A DNA stretch of 64,000 bases from Edolisoma coerulescens (GCA_013397115.1 VWZW01006867.1:1249945-1313944), one strand, 5' to 3'; numbered from the stretch's first letter, positions 1 to 13,900 are shown. A program made the numbers and translations. The notes: generated by a model not told the origin, from the letters alone.

Positions 1-539
1 GCCGCTGCGGCGCCCCCCCTCCTCCTCCTCCTCTCCCACCCCGGGCAGGCCCCGCTGGCGCAGCGGGGCTGGGGCCGGCCCTGGCCCTGCCCGCGGGAGC
101 GCAGGGACTCTATTCCCGGCGCTGGCGTTGGAGGAGTCGCTGAGCGGAGCGGAGCGGAGCCGGCGCCGCCGGAGCCGGAGCCGGACCGTGCGGCGGCAGC
201 AGCCCCGCGGGAGGCGGGCAGGCGGGTCGCCATGGCGACCGGCGGGCGGGGGGCGCCGGCAGCCCCGGCCTGCCCTCCCCGGGCAGCAGGAGGCGGGCGC
301 TGGGTGTCCGCTCGGGCCCCGCGGCTCCGGCCGGGGCTGCTGCTGCTGCTGCTGAACGCAGCCCGGGCCTGCGGGGCAGGTTCCCGCTCCCGGCGGCGCT
401 GCCACAGCGCAGCCCCGGTGTCCCGCAGCGCCCTGCGGAGCCGCGGGCGCTCCCGCAGCGGGCCGGACGCAGGGAGCCAGGCCAGCACACCGGTGTGTGT
501 GTGCCGGCTGTGGGTATACCCTGAAACGAGTGGGGTCAA
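1..539. promoter_or_regulatory. CpG island at the window edge, promoter-like
   Basis: This is a very GC-rich and CpG-rich block with GGAGC/GGAGCC runs (about 140-185) and a (CTG)6 tract at 337-354, in sharp contrast to the AT-rich DNA that follows. Such islands mark vertebrate promoters. On the + strand it ends at a strong splice donor (GTAAGT at 540-545), so a rightward transcript could have its first exon here. In mammals the gene upstream of PERP on the opposite strand is ARFGEF3, so this may be the ARFGEF3 promoter with that gene running left out of the window. This identity is inferred only from gene order: I see no ARFGEF3 start codon or N-terminal coding sequence here. Confidence 0.6.
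337..354 (+). repeat. (CTG)6 triplet repeat
   Basis: Six perfect CTG units lie within the CpG island. In one + frame they would encode a short leucine run, but no supported coding sequence covers them. Confidence 0.85.
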
Positions 540-3500
540 GTAAGTGGCTATGAGATCTACGCCTTTCTCCTTAGCTGGCAAGTGCAGAAGATCACGACTT
601 AAGCTACTTGTCTGTGCCTTCACAGGAACGCAAGACCTTAATATCCCCAAAAAGCCAGCCTCCGGTAGAAAGAACAGCCACTCCACTAGCTCCATTCCTC
701 CTCACACCCGGAATGCTTCCTACCCACCAAACCTCCTACCTTCTTCAGTTTGCTGTTCCCCTGCCTTAGCTCTCGTTTATATGCTACTTGCCCTTTTTGC
801 GACTGCATCGGTTAGTTGAGTGTTACAACGTCGTCGTCTTGTTGCAAAATCTCTCTTAAAGGAGACAAGAAGACAAGCAGACAATGAAAAGAAAAAGACA
901 GCAGATAAGAAAGGCATTCCAGGTAGCAGCTGGCAGTATTAGCGGTTATGTCTCCTACTGCTAATTGGAAGAGTACCAATAGTGAATTACCAGGCAGGAT
1001 ATTGGCACCTGGTGAATCAGCCATAGCATTTCCCATAGGATACTGGGCTTTCAAAGGCTGTCCCTTGTCCAAATACTTACAAGGGCTCATCCTGTGTTCA
1101 GACGTATAATGAATGCAAAATCCATAGTTGCCTTTTAAGGCCAGAATGTAAAAGTCCTGTTAGAAAAGAAAAGGATTGAGAATTATGCCAGAAAGGTCTA
1201 GAGGTGGATAGGTTATTGCTGGAGGTGGAGAGGTGTAGCCTATTGCTACAGTACTAAGAATTAAAAAAACCAACCAAACAAAAAGACCAACAACAACCAA
1301 CCAACAAACAAACAAAAAACCCTAACCAAAATACCGCAACCTTTAACAGAAATACCATTTAGCTTCATATTTCAGGCCATAAACTAACCTCTAAGAAACT
1401 AAAAATAGTTTCCCAAAGTTTTTTGCCTCAGACCATGCTCTGCCACCTTCCTTGGAATGAAAAATCTGGTGATAGCTAGTGGCTGAGATTGTCAGGGCAC
1501 TATGATGCTATATGTCTCAAGTTGAAGTGATGATGAATTGTTTCCCACCCATGTACTTCCTCTTTATTCTGTGTTGTGCTTAGTGGAAATGAGTATGAGG
1601 GTCAGTTTCTGGCTTTTCAAGGCTCTGTTGTTTTTGTTTTTTTCCTGGGGGGGAAACAGCAAAAAGGACTATGATGGTGATTTAGGTATTTTTAATGTAG
1701 AAATTATGTATCAGAGTTCATTTGGACCTCTGGAACATAAAAGATAAATATATATCTATAAGTAGTAAATAATTAATTGCTTATTTTCAGGGAACCACTG
1801 ATGAAACTGAATTAATTTTTAATTTCAGATTATTTCTAGCTATATGCATCATGAACTTACTGGTTAATTTCTCTGTAGTCCCTCCAGGAAGGCTTTTGCA
1901 GCTGTCACGTTCACCAGAGCTACAGTGTTTTTTCATACATGCTCGATGTCACTGAACCAAGATTTGTATTCATTTGTGTTTCACTCACTGTCTGATGTGT
2001 TCAAGCAAAATGGATTCTGTGCTGCTAAACACTTTCTCTCAGTAGTAATGTCATCAGCTGGTGAGAAATGAAGGTCATGTTCAGGCTCTCTAGAGCATCT
2101 TAAGGTATGCCAGTAAGATTATGCAGAAGGAGGAACAAGTAAGCCATGATGACTCTTCCCGAGTGTGTATGTCAGAATACCATGAGTCAGCTTGCTGAAA
2201 CTTTTCACATGAGGCCCTCCACTTCCATATGGACAGGAGTCCATCAGTCCTTGAGTCCGTTGTCTATAGTACTCACAGAAATACACAGTAACCATGTCCT
2301 GCTGTAAGCCACTCAGTGAACAAGATTTGCTTAGGGAGGAGGTCATATTTAATCATGCACTCTGGACTCCGTTTCAAGGCAAGTGTCCTAAAATGTCACA
2401 ATGTCTGGAAGTCCAGCTATGGAGTAGGGATGATGGTGATGAAGCCTCCTGTCTTGCCATGAAGAGAAAACTAAGCTTTCTATGGTCATCCTTGCAGCTC
2501 ATAAATCCTCCTGGCTGTTGAAAGCAGCCTTCTACAGCAGTAGAGACTACTTTGGAATCAGTGCTGTTGATCCCCTGCACAGCTGAAGCCTGGTCCAACT
2601 GGAAGTCAGAAGGCTCCTTTCCAGATCTGGTATCTGCAGGATGCAGTGGTCACATATCTCTAAGATGCAGTGGCAGATAAGCAGTGTGCTTTTGTAACTC
2701 TCACCTGGCAGTGCCAGTGCTACTGATCTTTTGCATTATGTGAATACTGATTATATCCCAGGATACATTCACAGCTCTGAGCACAGCCAAGGAGTGTGTA
2801 AGCAAAGCCAAGCTACTCAAGATACCTGGAGTGATAGAGCTGTATTAGTACAATTCTCTGTCTAGGCTAGTAAGCAGCAGTTGCTTGACTTCAAAGATCT
2901 CCATGCTACTATGTCTCTGTGCCTTCTAGTAGCCAAGGAAGGCAATGTGGTCCTGGTTTTAATCTCTTCTGATAGCGTAAACCATACTGCCCATGCACAC
3001 ACCTGCCCTGTAATTCTAGTGTTTGGGAACATAAGAAGGAATTTAAAAGTACAGTGGAAAAGTGTGAGACAAAGGCATGTTAGACTGCAAGATAATCACA
3101 TCTTTTCTATTAGTCATTATCACTCGTATTACCCATACTTTGGCCATTTTAACAATATACTTGGTCAAGATCTCATTGTATACTGCAGGTGCTGGAAAGT
3201 GTGGACCAAAGAAATGGGCTGTGTCCATGAGGACTTCCTTCAAATTTAATTACAAAATTCTAAGAAATTCCCTCTAATGACAGGAAAACCACCTGGTTCT
3301 ATGGTTCAAAAATTATGCCTAGCCTGATTTTTGAAAATTACTCTTCCCAGAAGCACCTCTATGATTGGACTGACCAGCCCCTGCAAAAGAAGCTTGGGCT
3401 CTGTTTTGCTCAGGAAGCTCTGTACATGTGACTCCCCTTCTGAAGGATAAATTGCTAAAAAAATTGGAAGTGAAGGGAGCTGTAGCTGGACCATAGGCTC

Positions 3501-4094
3501 ATCATCACCTTTGTGACACCTCATAGCAGATGGAGATACCCTTTCTTCCCTCTCCCAGAGGGCATCAAGGCTCAGACAAGCAAGACCCTTGTCAGGATTT
3601 CAGTTTTGGTTGTCTAGACTGTAAGCACACCACTGATGGTGGGGTGGCATCTGTCATTGTTTGCCTGATTACACAGCGAGTTACCAGAGGCTAGAGCTGA
3701 GGGCTCATTGAAGTCCTTCCTGAGCTGCTGCTGCTTTCTGCACTCTTCAAAGTATGACCTATCTGAGCAAGGCAAAACACATTAAGCACCAGTGCTGCTC
3801 AGTGCAGGATTACAGAGTTAGGGAGAAAAAGCCTCTGGAGTAGAAGCTGCAAATAAAGCCAGCATATATTCGGCACTGTCTTTTCAGTACAGCCTCACAG
3901 CCTTTATTCTGTGAAGAACAGTTGAAGCAAATGTAAAGTCTTCAGATCCATGGCTGGGCAGAAACACGAGACAAGACTTTCTGGCCTTGTTGAAGATGTA
4001 TTTTCTGCAAAGACAGACAAAAACCAAAAATCCCCATAACTGTCTTCAATTTACCATAATCTTTTCATCCCTTCAGAGTTGTCAAGGCAGTTGA
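540..4094. other. Intergenic DNA, no gene seen
   Basis: AT-rich DNA with only short unrelated ORFs. An A/C-rich low-complexity tract of AAAC/CAAC type lies at about 1262-1322; it may be an eroded retroposon tail. Nothing else is recognisable. Confidence 0.6.
1262..1322 (+). repeat. A/C-rich low-complexity tract
   Basis: Repeated AACC, AAAC and ACAA units without a fixed period. It is typical of a decayed simple repeat or poly(A)-derived tail. Confidence 0.6.
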
Positions 4095-4690
4095 AGAAGG
4101 CATCAGGAACACAGAACAGCTATTCTGGGTCAGATCAAGGTAGTTTTTACCCAGTAGTGTATTTCTGACAGAAGTTAGTTGGGCATTCTTAAAAAAAGGG
4201 CAGAAAGAGTATAGTGCCTTTTCCTCTGCTAAACTCTCCCAGTTTCTGTTAAATTGCAGACTAGGCACTTCCTGAGACAGTGGTTTTATCTTCACGTATT
4301 CAGTAATACCTGGCAGATTTTTCTTCTGGGAATGTATCTAATTCCTTTTGAATATTTTTTATGCTTTTGGCCTGCACAACCACCCTCTGGCAATGAGTTC
4401 CACAGCCAAGTTGTGTGCAAACAAACGAAAATTCTTTTTGGACCAGTTTTAGCTTCTTTTTGCTTAGGTTTTTGATGCTACCTACCTTTTGTGCTGTGAG
4501 AAGCACTGCATAAGCACACCCTATTTTCTCCCCATCCTTCATGATTCTTTATGCATTGAACATGTTCTCCCTCAGCTGTTTCCATTCCAGTCTACAGTGG
4601 GCTATTCTATTTAATCTTTCTCCCTAAAAGATCTTTGGTCATTCTGATTGCCCTTCTCTGTACTAATTCTAGTTCTTTACCCTGAAATAC
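4095..4690 (-). mobile_element. Ancient CR1 LINE fragment, 3' region
   Basis: Read on the minus strand this has the order of an old amniote CR1 3' end. First comes the 'AACTAGAATTAGTACAGAGA' type segment (from about 4680). It is followed by the segment about failing to match 'gagttccacag' on the + strand (about 4394). It closes with a 'CTTGATCTGACCCAGAATAG' segment at about 4112-4140, the hallmark of the CR1 3' UTR. It is diverged and riddled with stops, so it is an old, dead copy. The family is clear from these blocks; boundaries are approximate, and a repeat-library search would set them. Confidence 0.75.
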
Positions 4691-6004
4691 AAGAGCTTGT
4701 GAAGAAGAGTGAGTACATGGGAAAAGGCAGCATGAAGATTTGAACTATCAAAGCTCTCTTGCTTCCATCAGACTCCACTGAAAAGGCTTCAAGGGGCAAG
4801 AAAATTACAAGTAACTGTGGAGCTAACCTTAATATCACAAGAGTTCCAAGTCAGCCAGAAAACTAAACTTCAGAGGACTCCTTATGTCCCACTTTTCTCC
4901 CATAATCCAGAGGATTCCCCTAGTCTTAATTTATGGAAAGAAAGCTTAAAAGTGCAGTCCATTCAAAAGCTGAATACAAAAGGATTGTATAATCTGGCCA
5001 TCATGTGTTTGGAATATGCAAAATGGACAGACCCAAACTCTGAAGCTGTCTCTGAAAAGTGACTGAGCTGATAACTTGCCATGTAGCTGTATGAAATGTA
5101 GGTCACTGAAAGTTACAAATGCATTATACATATTTGTGTCCATAACCTGCTTTGAAATCTGTTGTGGCCTTTCCTCGTTATGAGGAAACAAGGACATCAT
5201 GGCACCTGCAGCTGTCAGAGGCTTGTGTTACAAAGTCAAGAAAGGTCAGCAAGGTCTAACTAAATACATCTCTACTGGCCAGGAAATGGATTGTGATTTG
5301 CACTGCCTGTTTATTGTTAAGTATATAAATGCATGTGTTGAAGTACTAGAAATACTCCTAGAAAAGCTAAACATTATACAAATTTTCAACCTACTATGCT
5401 CTTTTTGAAATAGATAAATAGATTTTCGTGCCACAATTACAAATTTTAATGGAGGACCACTCCCTGACAAATCCCTGAATTTGTTAAGTATGGTGCAATG
5501 TAAAGAGAAACACAAAGGCACAGGTTAAATAGATGTTTAATAGTGTTAATATGTAGATTCTGTTCTGCCACAGATAGATCAATCTGAAATGAATTCCCTG
5601 GTTCCAGGGCAATGCTCTCAGGTTTACAGTGCAATAGTGGCAAAATTCAATTCAGAGCCTTCTTTTTATGCATTCACATAATACTCAACATAAACACAGG
5701 AAAAAAATCTCCTTCTTCTCCATGCTGCTCCCAAACTGACTCTGTTAGTCAATGGTGCTTGTTTTTCCAATTTTAAAGACCAACTTAAAAGATTTAAAAG
5801 ATAAAATGTTCTGAATTAAGAGAGATAGTTAGCTTCAGATCATAGTTTAGTTCCTATTTATTATACCTTTTCCTCACAATAACAAGTGGGAACATATTTC
5901 AAGGCAAGTGAGTCCTGGTCTCCAAAAGCTCTTCCAAAGGGTGTAAGGATCTGTTACACCCCGCTTGCTCTTGTCCCTGGAGACACTAGTTTTCATCTCA
6001 AAGG
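4691..6004. other. Intergenic DNA, no gene seen
   Basis: AT-rich sequence with several short overlapping ORFs on both strands and no recognisable protein, repeat or splice structure. Confidence 0.55.
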
Positions 6005-6050
6005 TATCACGCAATCACGGAATCAATTAGTTTGGAAAAGACTATCAATT
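6005..6050 (-). mobile_element. Short CR1 3'-tail remnant
   Basis: The + strand carries a 'AATCACGGAATCA' stretch followed by 'TTAGTTTGGAAAAGACTA'. This matches the reverse complement of the usual avian CR1 end (octamer ATTCTATG repeats preceded by the 'GGTCTTTTCCAACC' block), also seen intact at 14413. Only the last 45 bases or so are clear, and the rest is lost or too diverged. Confidence 0.5.
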
Positions 6051-9000
6051 ACTTGTACCTCTCCCTCTGTCATCTGACTGGGCACAAGACTGGTTTTCTG
6101 AATTTGACACTTAAATTGCTTATCAGCAGTGAAATTGACCTGTAAGTAGACCTGTGGTATAGTCACATGCTTGGAAGCTTTCTTGGAATGTTCTTTAAGA
6201 GACCAGTTTGCTATAAACTGACAGATGAACTTGTACATTGAGTGATGTCCTTTTACATTTCACTACTAGTATTAATCAACATGAAATCAATGCTCAGATT
6301 GTTATTGGCATGTACTTTCTGGAGGTACAATCAGAGGGAGTAGAGCATTCAGCTTCCAACTTGCTGGGAGTACACAGTAATTGCCTCTAAGTCATGATCT
6401 GAAAATCCAATGCTAAGTGATATTGAACCACACAAAAGCTCTTATTACAGCAATAGTCACACAAGCACCCAGCCTTGTGGACCTGAGGGAGAGCACCACT
6501 ATGCAAATGTATAATTTTTGAAAACTTCTCTTGCATTAAATGAAAAATCTAGCATATATATAGTGTTTCCCAGCATGTATTTTGAAAAGAGATTTCAAGG
6601 AATGGCATTGCAGGGTTCTGTGTTTAAATTTCAGTAGCTTCCAGATGAAATATACTCAGTCTATAAATGAAAAACCTTGGGGGAAAACAGATCTAATAGC
6701 CAAGGCTACAGGTTCATCTGGTTTCTAGTAGTCAAACTGGACTTCTTGCTCTCTTCAGTGTACTATAGGGCAAGCAAAAAGAAAAAAAAGATTGAAATTT
6801 TCAGAAGATTATTAAAATGATGGTCCTTTAAAGAACAACGACTATTTTTATAGATACAGCACAAATGGATTTTGATGGTTTGATCTTAAATATGCCTACC
6901 AGTGCTCTTGCTTCCTGTCCTACTGTAAGTCTCACTGATTTTATTAGTATATGATTGGTCCCGTGCAACTCTTTTCCCTCATGTTTTATTGAAACAATTG
7001 CAACCAGCAGAACTGTGTGATTTTGGGTCTCAAGAGCAGCTTTTCTACCGTAACCCTTTACTTTTGCAATGTGCTCTCTCACATTTGGTCTGTGAGAGCT
7101 GATAAAAACTAATCACCTTACTAACATGTGTAAGATGAATTGCTGAAATTTGTACAGATTTGGCCAAGTTTTTGATGTGCAGCAAAAAGCATAATCCAGA
7201 TACATAAGCCACTCTTATATTTTGTTTTAATTCTTCATGACAACAAACAGGGACATCTTCTCAAATAAAAGTTATCAGATTGGATTAAAATTGGCAAAAC
7301 ATTATCTGCTCTCTTTTGTCTAGAAATAGTGAAACTAATCTGATTGAAATGCAAAGCAATCACCCCTTCTCCCATCCAGACAGAAGACTTCAGCCCCAGT
7401 TAGTATTTGACAAAGTAGGTGAAAATGAGATTGTACTGTGGCAGTTGCCAGGTAACCTTGAGGTAGTGCCACCTATAATGCCAGCCAGCTTTATAAATGA
7501 CATGTGTATTACAGATACAATATTGATTTCAGGTAGTTACGTGTCACTAGTAATGAGAAAATTGTTCATTTCATTTACTGTGCCTTTTCTGATCTTTGTG
7601 GAAGTTGAAAACATTACCTTCTTAAATACCAAGGGTCTACTTTGAATAATTTCTTCATTTGGGAACAAATTAATTCAGTTGTTGCCCAGGTCGAGGGTAA
7701 GCTAATCTTTATGGTGCAGAAGAACACAGCATCATTGACCCATTAATGAATAGTGATGTAGATATCAGAATAAGAGGATTTAGTCATGTTGCTTTAGTCG
7801 TGATTTATAAGTACAAAGTATATGAAGCATAAATAACTTTTTAAAATTAAACTCTGAAGTTCCATTTGTTTCCATTCAGCCTTGTGCAAGATGTTTTAAG
7901 CTAATTTACTGTTATTGGCCATAGATGCAGCTTCCTACCAGCACTATAAAAGGCTTTCCCTTCAGAACTGGAAGCAAATCCTGTAGCTACCATAACCCTT
8001 CCCAATACACAAGTTAACATACCTCACATACTCTATGCAGTTGTTGGATGCTTCAATGTATGTGCATACACATGACNGCTGTGAGCACACCCCATTGTAC
8101 CTTACTGCCTGAGATGCAAATAATATAAAAAGCTATTAAGAACACTCTTTATATAAAGATCATATAATTTCATATAAGTACATTTGAACACTCTTGTGGA
8201 GTCAGGTCTGGTTCAAGAAAACTCCAGCTCAGCAGGAAACTTACCGTGTTTTGTGTGAACTGTTTTCTTTGTGATTTGTGTCTGAATCATGAGAAAGAAC
8301 ATCTTCAGTGCAAGCTGCACAGTTAGCGGAGCATATACAGGCAGTTAAATCACTTTTATCTCCTTGATGTTCTTGTGATTTGTTCTTTTTGTTTGGTTGG
8401 TGTGGTTTTTTTCCATATACAACTGGGGGCAGAGCAGATGGCAAAGGCTTAGCTTGGTGTAATATGTCCATAAAATAAGCAAAGCTGTCAGTGAGCCTTG
8501 TTTCCAGCAGGCCTATTCCACTTTGAGAAGGTCTTTTCTTCCACTGAAATCAGCCTCAAAAATATGATTTTAAGAAGAAACTAGTAGCTCCACTAGCAGC
8601 AAAATTTAACAGTTCTGAGGTTCTCGCTAAGCTCACTGTAGAACTTCTCCTTTAGGGGAGGAAGGCAATACTTTGGGATTCTCTCCTCCACAAGGCAATG
8701 TTTTTCAGTGAAGCTTGTAGGAATTCTTCAGTTTTGCTGTTTCTGCTCTTCTGTCATTAAAAGGTGTTTTGGGGAAATAGTGGCAGGAAGCTGGCAAAAT
8801 CATAGAGACATCCATCCTGCATGAGTTCATGACTTGATAAAGCAAGTCACATGATTAAGTGCAGTCTCATTAAGTTCTCTTCAAGTTTGAAAAAAAAAAA
8901 CCACCTTAGAACTTTGTACCCATTGTATTTGAGCTAATTCCTAAGTATCTTCTGAAGCTGTAACTTCAGAAGTTATTTCTGCTGTTATTTCTGCTGCCAG

Positions 9001-9119
9001 GTGTGCCCAGTGTGTGCCAACACAAACAACCTTGCACAGACAGACAGCAAAGACAGGCTTTACCCCAAAACAGTATTTGAACAGGAAACACAGATAAAAC
9101 AAACTTTAATGTTGCTTAT
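6051..9119. other. Intergenic DNA, no gene seen
   Basis: AT-rich sequence. One ambiguous base (N) is present at 8077. A perfect 9-bp inverted repeat (CTTCTGAAG / CTTCAGAAG) lies at about 8949-8972. ORFs such as 7316-7645 show no recognisable protein and no splice context. Confidence 0.55.
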
Positions 9120-9260
9120 TTCTTAGGTAAAGAAATTATGAAATGGACTGCTTAAAAGATTTGCCAAAGGCCATGCACCAGGTCTGAGGAAGAGCTATGT
9201 CTGAGGCAGAGCTGTGAACAGAAAACTTCTGAGCCGCAGTTCAGTGCATTCACCACAGTT
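9120..9260 (+). mobile_element. MIR-like ancient SINE remnant
   Basis: The order of blocks matches the core of tRNA-derived MIR/AmnSINE-type elements: a 'GATTTGCCAAAGGCCATGCA' segment (about 9158), then 'GGCAGAGCTGTGAACAGAA' (about 9204), then a 'CAGTTCAGTGCATTCACCAC' segment (about 9237). In the family these correspond to the 'cttgcccaaggtcacac', 'ggcagagctgggattcgaa' and 'ccagtgctctaaccac' blocks. It is old and diverged, and the call rests on block order by eye. Confidence 0.5.
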
Positions 9261-10893
9261 CATCCTTCCTTTTCAGAGGACTACCATGTAGGAACATATT
9301 ATTCAAAGCTGCTGACAAGTCTGACTAGCTGTTTTTCTAACAAATGAAGGAGTGGCAGTTGGCAAAAGGTGATAATAGCGCTGGGCAGCAAAGATTGTAA
9401 CTGCTTGTGCCATGCATTGTATTATACATTTTGTCTTTAAATGCTTCCTTAGAGAAGCACAAACAAGAATACAAAGGGAGTGGAAATCTGACACGTGCTT
9501 ATAATGTATAATACTCATTATATTTTTGGGACAGCCATCCTTGGCAAGGTAAGTTATTTTATTTATAGGCAGGAGCTGCTCATGATTTGCATGGTAATGC
9601 ATTCACATCTGCAAAGCCTATAAATTAGCCTCCAGCTCATTACAGCAATGCCATTGTCCTACTTGTCAGTATGTAATCTGATCCCAAATGTTTCAGATGT
9701 CCACAAAATAAAACCAGCCTGAGGGAAGAGCTTCACTGTTGCAGTGTTAGCACACCAAAAAAATCTTCCTCCTCTGCAAAAAAAAAAGAAAATAACATAA
9801 AATGACTGGATGGGAGGAAACTGCTAAGTATTTCAAAAAGATGAGCCCCAAAGCCAAACACTCAAGGAACTGGAAAGCTGTTGCCATGGTTTAAGGTGCT
9901 TTTGCCAGTTCAGCCAAAATAATGAATTTATTGCACTTTTTAAAGGGTTCCAAATAAAAGCAGCTTCATAGAAGATTAAGTCACTTACTTGGCTATGTGT
10001 CCTGATGTTATCCTAATGTGTCATACTTGAGCACTTGTATTATTATTACGGTTTCAAGTTGGTTGTGCACAGCTATCTGATGTCCTTTATTTTGGTGGAC
10101 CTTATAAAGACAGTCCCTACTTCCGGGTAGTCAAGAGTTTACAATTATGTCAAGATTTTGCCCCTTCATTAAGCCGGCAAAAAGATGAAGTGCAGTGTAG
10201 ACAAAGCAGGCTCATAGGGTACATGTCCCCTCCCATCCAGATATGCAGATACCTCCTATATTAATTCACTTCATCAAAGGTCACTGGATGGTAAAAGACT
10301 GCTAGTCCCCAAAGTTCAGCTTCTGAAATATCTCAGGCTCAACTTTGCTATGGTGGGTATGAAGAAGAAGGCTCTCCACCAAACTCGGATAAATGCTGGT
10401 TCTCTCTTGTAACTTCATCTGGTTGCCTTTAACTATGCTAAGGCACATAAACATATCCATCCTTAAAAAAGAGAAGACTGAAACCCTTACAATCACAAGC
10501 CCTACCTACATCATTGGAAAGGTCTTTAACAGGGTGACAAAGCTGCTGTCAGCAAGCTCTCACCCACTGCCCAGACTTGCTTCTGCGTTACCCTACTGCT
10601 TACCTCCTCTGGCTTTTTTATCTCTTCCTTCCAACCTCTCCACCTACTCTTCCTTGGCTGTAGAGTCCTCAAAAACCTCTCTTCATTGCTGGCCTACTCC
10701 TGTAGGCAAATGACTGCAAATGAGAAGGCCTGAAATAAGACAGCTTCAACTGAAGCTTCAGAGGGGGACGTGGCGAGGCACAGGTCATTGCACAAGCGTG
10801 GTGTTGGGTTCAGGATCCCAGTGTACCTGCATGCAGGATATGCACCAGTATATTACATTTCTTTATTGAATTCTGGCTGATAGTAATAGCTGG

Positions 10894-10915
10894 TTATTTA
10901 TTTATTTATTTATTT
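10894..10915 (+). repeat. (TTAT)n microsatellite
   Basis: About five and a half perfect tetranucleotide units. Confidence 0.85.
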
Positions 10916-13900
10916 ACTGTAGCTCTCTTGTTTGTCTCGGTAGGTGGGAGAGCAGCAGAAAAACAGGGCTCTGCATGAGTCATAACCCAGAAAAAGCTCT
11001 GCTGAGAATACAGCTCACACTGTTCTGCAGTATAGCCCAGGTGATAAGCATCAGTGTTGCTGTTCTCTCCATGTTGTCAGTCTCATATTACCATGAATGA
11101 TAATATTCACTGTGATGTATTCAAATAGAGCTGTAGGGATGGATAGTTAGGGATGTCTCAATTTCATTTTCTTCTTTTCCATATTGACATGAGAAAAAGG
11201 AAATGCAGCATAAAGAAAAATAAAGGCTTGTTTAGAACAAACATGGAAACATGAAAAAAAAAGGCGTTACCTCTAAATCCAGGGTTTTGACCTCACTTGT
11301 GTTCTGTTGTACTTTTGATCTTGCAAAGAATTGCACAAGGCTAGATCCAGCTATGGGCCCAGGGAGGGTTTATATGTCTCTGCTGCATATCCCACTGCAT
11401 GAGTGGGCAGTGCCCATGTATGAGCAACAGCCTTGTCATCCCTGCAACTGGCAGCTAGCTGGCAGGTCTTTCTCTTAAATATGGGACAGCCCTAGTGAGC
11501 TCTGTGGGACCTTCCTAGCAAAGACCTGGGCACAGTGAGGGAACAGGAAGGCCTGCTGTTCTCCCTGAAATCTGCAGTTCCAGCACACGTTTAAAGGCAG
11601 CCTTCCTGCTCACAGTGGGAGTCAGGCTGCTCAGTGCTAAGTCTGCAATGAACTTCTCACAGAGGGTCCCTGGAGCGGTCACTGCTGGATGTGGACAACT
11701 GCCCCCATCCAGGGTGCTCTGAATGTGCTGGGGATGGCAGCAATCACTGATCCGAGCACCTCTCCTCCTCACATCTGTCTCACCCAGAAACTGAAGACCA
11801 TTTGGGGCTGCTGAAGTGCCAGCCATATGTGGCCCTGCATGTCCCACAGAGAGCAAGCAAGCTCTGGCTGTCCTTAGAGCTGCCCTTTTAGGCTGAATTT
11901 CTGCACTGGCCCTTCATGTCACATGCTGGCTTCCTCCTGGCCTTCATCAGACTGTACAAACATACTCTGAGTAGTTGAAAGAGATTCCAGTATTTGAGTA
12001 ATTTATCAATGCTTCTCATGTTTAATGTGCTTCTTCTGTTCCCAAGAGAACAGAGTACGGGATACACTGGGTGTTGATGTTTAGATACTGCACTGAAAAG
12101 TACAGTGTCTGTGGCTAGACAGAGCTGATTCCTGTGCCATTTCTAATTGCATTCACTTTCTAAACATGGCATAATCTCCTTTACAATAATATGTGTGGGA
12201 AAAAAAAATCTTAGTAGCATTTTTGTTCAGATCACCTGTGATAAAGACTCCTTTTCTTTTTCCTCTGCCTATTTAAACTTTTGCTGAACCTGTATTTTGT
12301 ACCTAGTTTCTTCATGCTTTGTGCTACTGAGATCCAAGGAATTATTTCTTCACAAATGGTAGCAAAAAAACCATGCAAAGACTAGAAACAGGCTTGCTGT
12401 AAAGACAGTTTAAAAACATACATTTTCCTCTGTGTGTATTTAGCAGTTTCCATCTTTGCCATATGTTCTTTTCCTCATTATTTTGCCTTTTAGATTGTTC
12501 TTTAACACTTGCCTGTTTTCTTGCTTCTACAACAGAAGGGGAATTGATCTTTCATTTGTTCCGCAAATATTCCTTATTGTCCCAGGTTTTATTACCCCAT
12601 CTGTTATTGAGTGATCAATTAAAGTCTCTTGTGGTCTCACTTTTCCAACTGATCACACTATACCGCAGACTATATTTCAATGTAATTGCTATCCACTGTA
12701 TGATGTGCAAACGAGAGAGAGAGGAGCAAAAAGACGAGGGTATTTTTCCCCTGCCTACCATTCCTCTCTTTCTGTGTAAGCACATATCTTCAGTGCTTAC
12801 TTCTTACCAATGACAGCATTGAAACTAAATCCCTCATCTCCACTCTTTTCTATGTGGGTCCAATGCTTGTATCTCAGTGTTTGCTACTACAAAGCACAAA
12901 AGTATATACAAAATAAGCTCACCAACACTTGAGGGAAACAGGTAGATACTGTCACACTTCTTGAGCTAAAACACTTCCCTGCAACCCTCCCCAAAAAGGA
13001 AACTTCTCCCTCCAAGCAGTATTTCCCTGTTCTCTCTCTTCCATCTCCCAGCCCTTTCTTACTGCTCTCAATGCTTACTCTTGGTCATGTATGTGTTAAC
13101 TCTGTGTGTAGTTTTAAAATTACTTCTTCTCCCATATTTTTAGGCATTTACAACACTATATTCTGCACAGTCCTGTTTCATCTTCCTGCACTCAACTCTG
13201 TCTATCACAGCAAGGGGCTCAAGAAAGACATGCTTTTAAAATTAGAGGTACAGCATGGTTTCTGCAAGGGGAAGCTAAACCCCACAAGTGTGATCAAATT
13301 GATGTGAAGAAGATGAGTTGTCTGCAGCAGGACAAATAGATGGAAATTTCTACTTTCTGTCCAGCACAATGGGAGAGAAGACTCAGAATTATAACTATTT
13401 AAACTATTGCTTTTCTTAATAATAGAACAAAGTGGGTCATTGCCAGGGAGAAACACTGAAGCAGCTCCTGGTGGAACAGGGCTTGGGAGAAATTGCGTCA
13501 GAAGCAGCACCCCTGATTTGCCCCTGAAATAATGACTCAAAGTATTGACGTTCATGCATGCTGTGTTAATCCAGCGTCATGTCCACATGTACTGCTAATT
13601 TACAGTTGTGATCCCTCATTTAAGTATGTGCTTAAAGACCAGACTGTCTCTCAGAAATCAGGCCTCAGCGAACTGAGTTATTGGGTGAGTCATTTATAAA
13701 AGCTAAACAGAGACTTTAATGTGGAGCTGTGCAATCAAACGTATTCTGTCTTCTGGATATGCAGGTGGTGATTAAGTTTATCCCAAAAGCTCCTGATATC
13801 ACTCCTGGGAACCAAGATACTATTTTACAAGAGCCAACTGTGCTGAGGCTGGAAAGGACAAAAATGGTGATTGTACAATGCCATGTGGGCAGCTCTGAGA

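Noticed and set aside
110..490. 126-codon minus ORF in the edge CpG island as ARFGEF3 exon 1
   Set aside because: The sequence does not resemble the start of ARFGEF3 and is GC-driven low complexity.
232..543. 103-codon + ORF with a leucine run resembling a signal peptide
   Set aside because: The leucine run is the (CTG)6 repeat, and the rest is low-complexity Arg/Ser/Ala from CpG island sequence. The frame crosses the strong donor at 540.
8077..8077. Ambiguous base N
   Set aside because: A sequencing or assembly uncertainty in non-coding DNA, not a feature.
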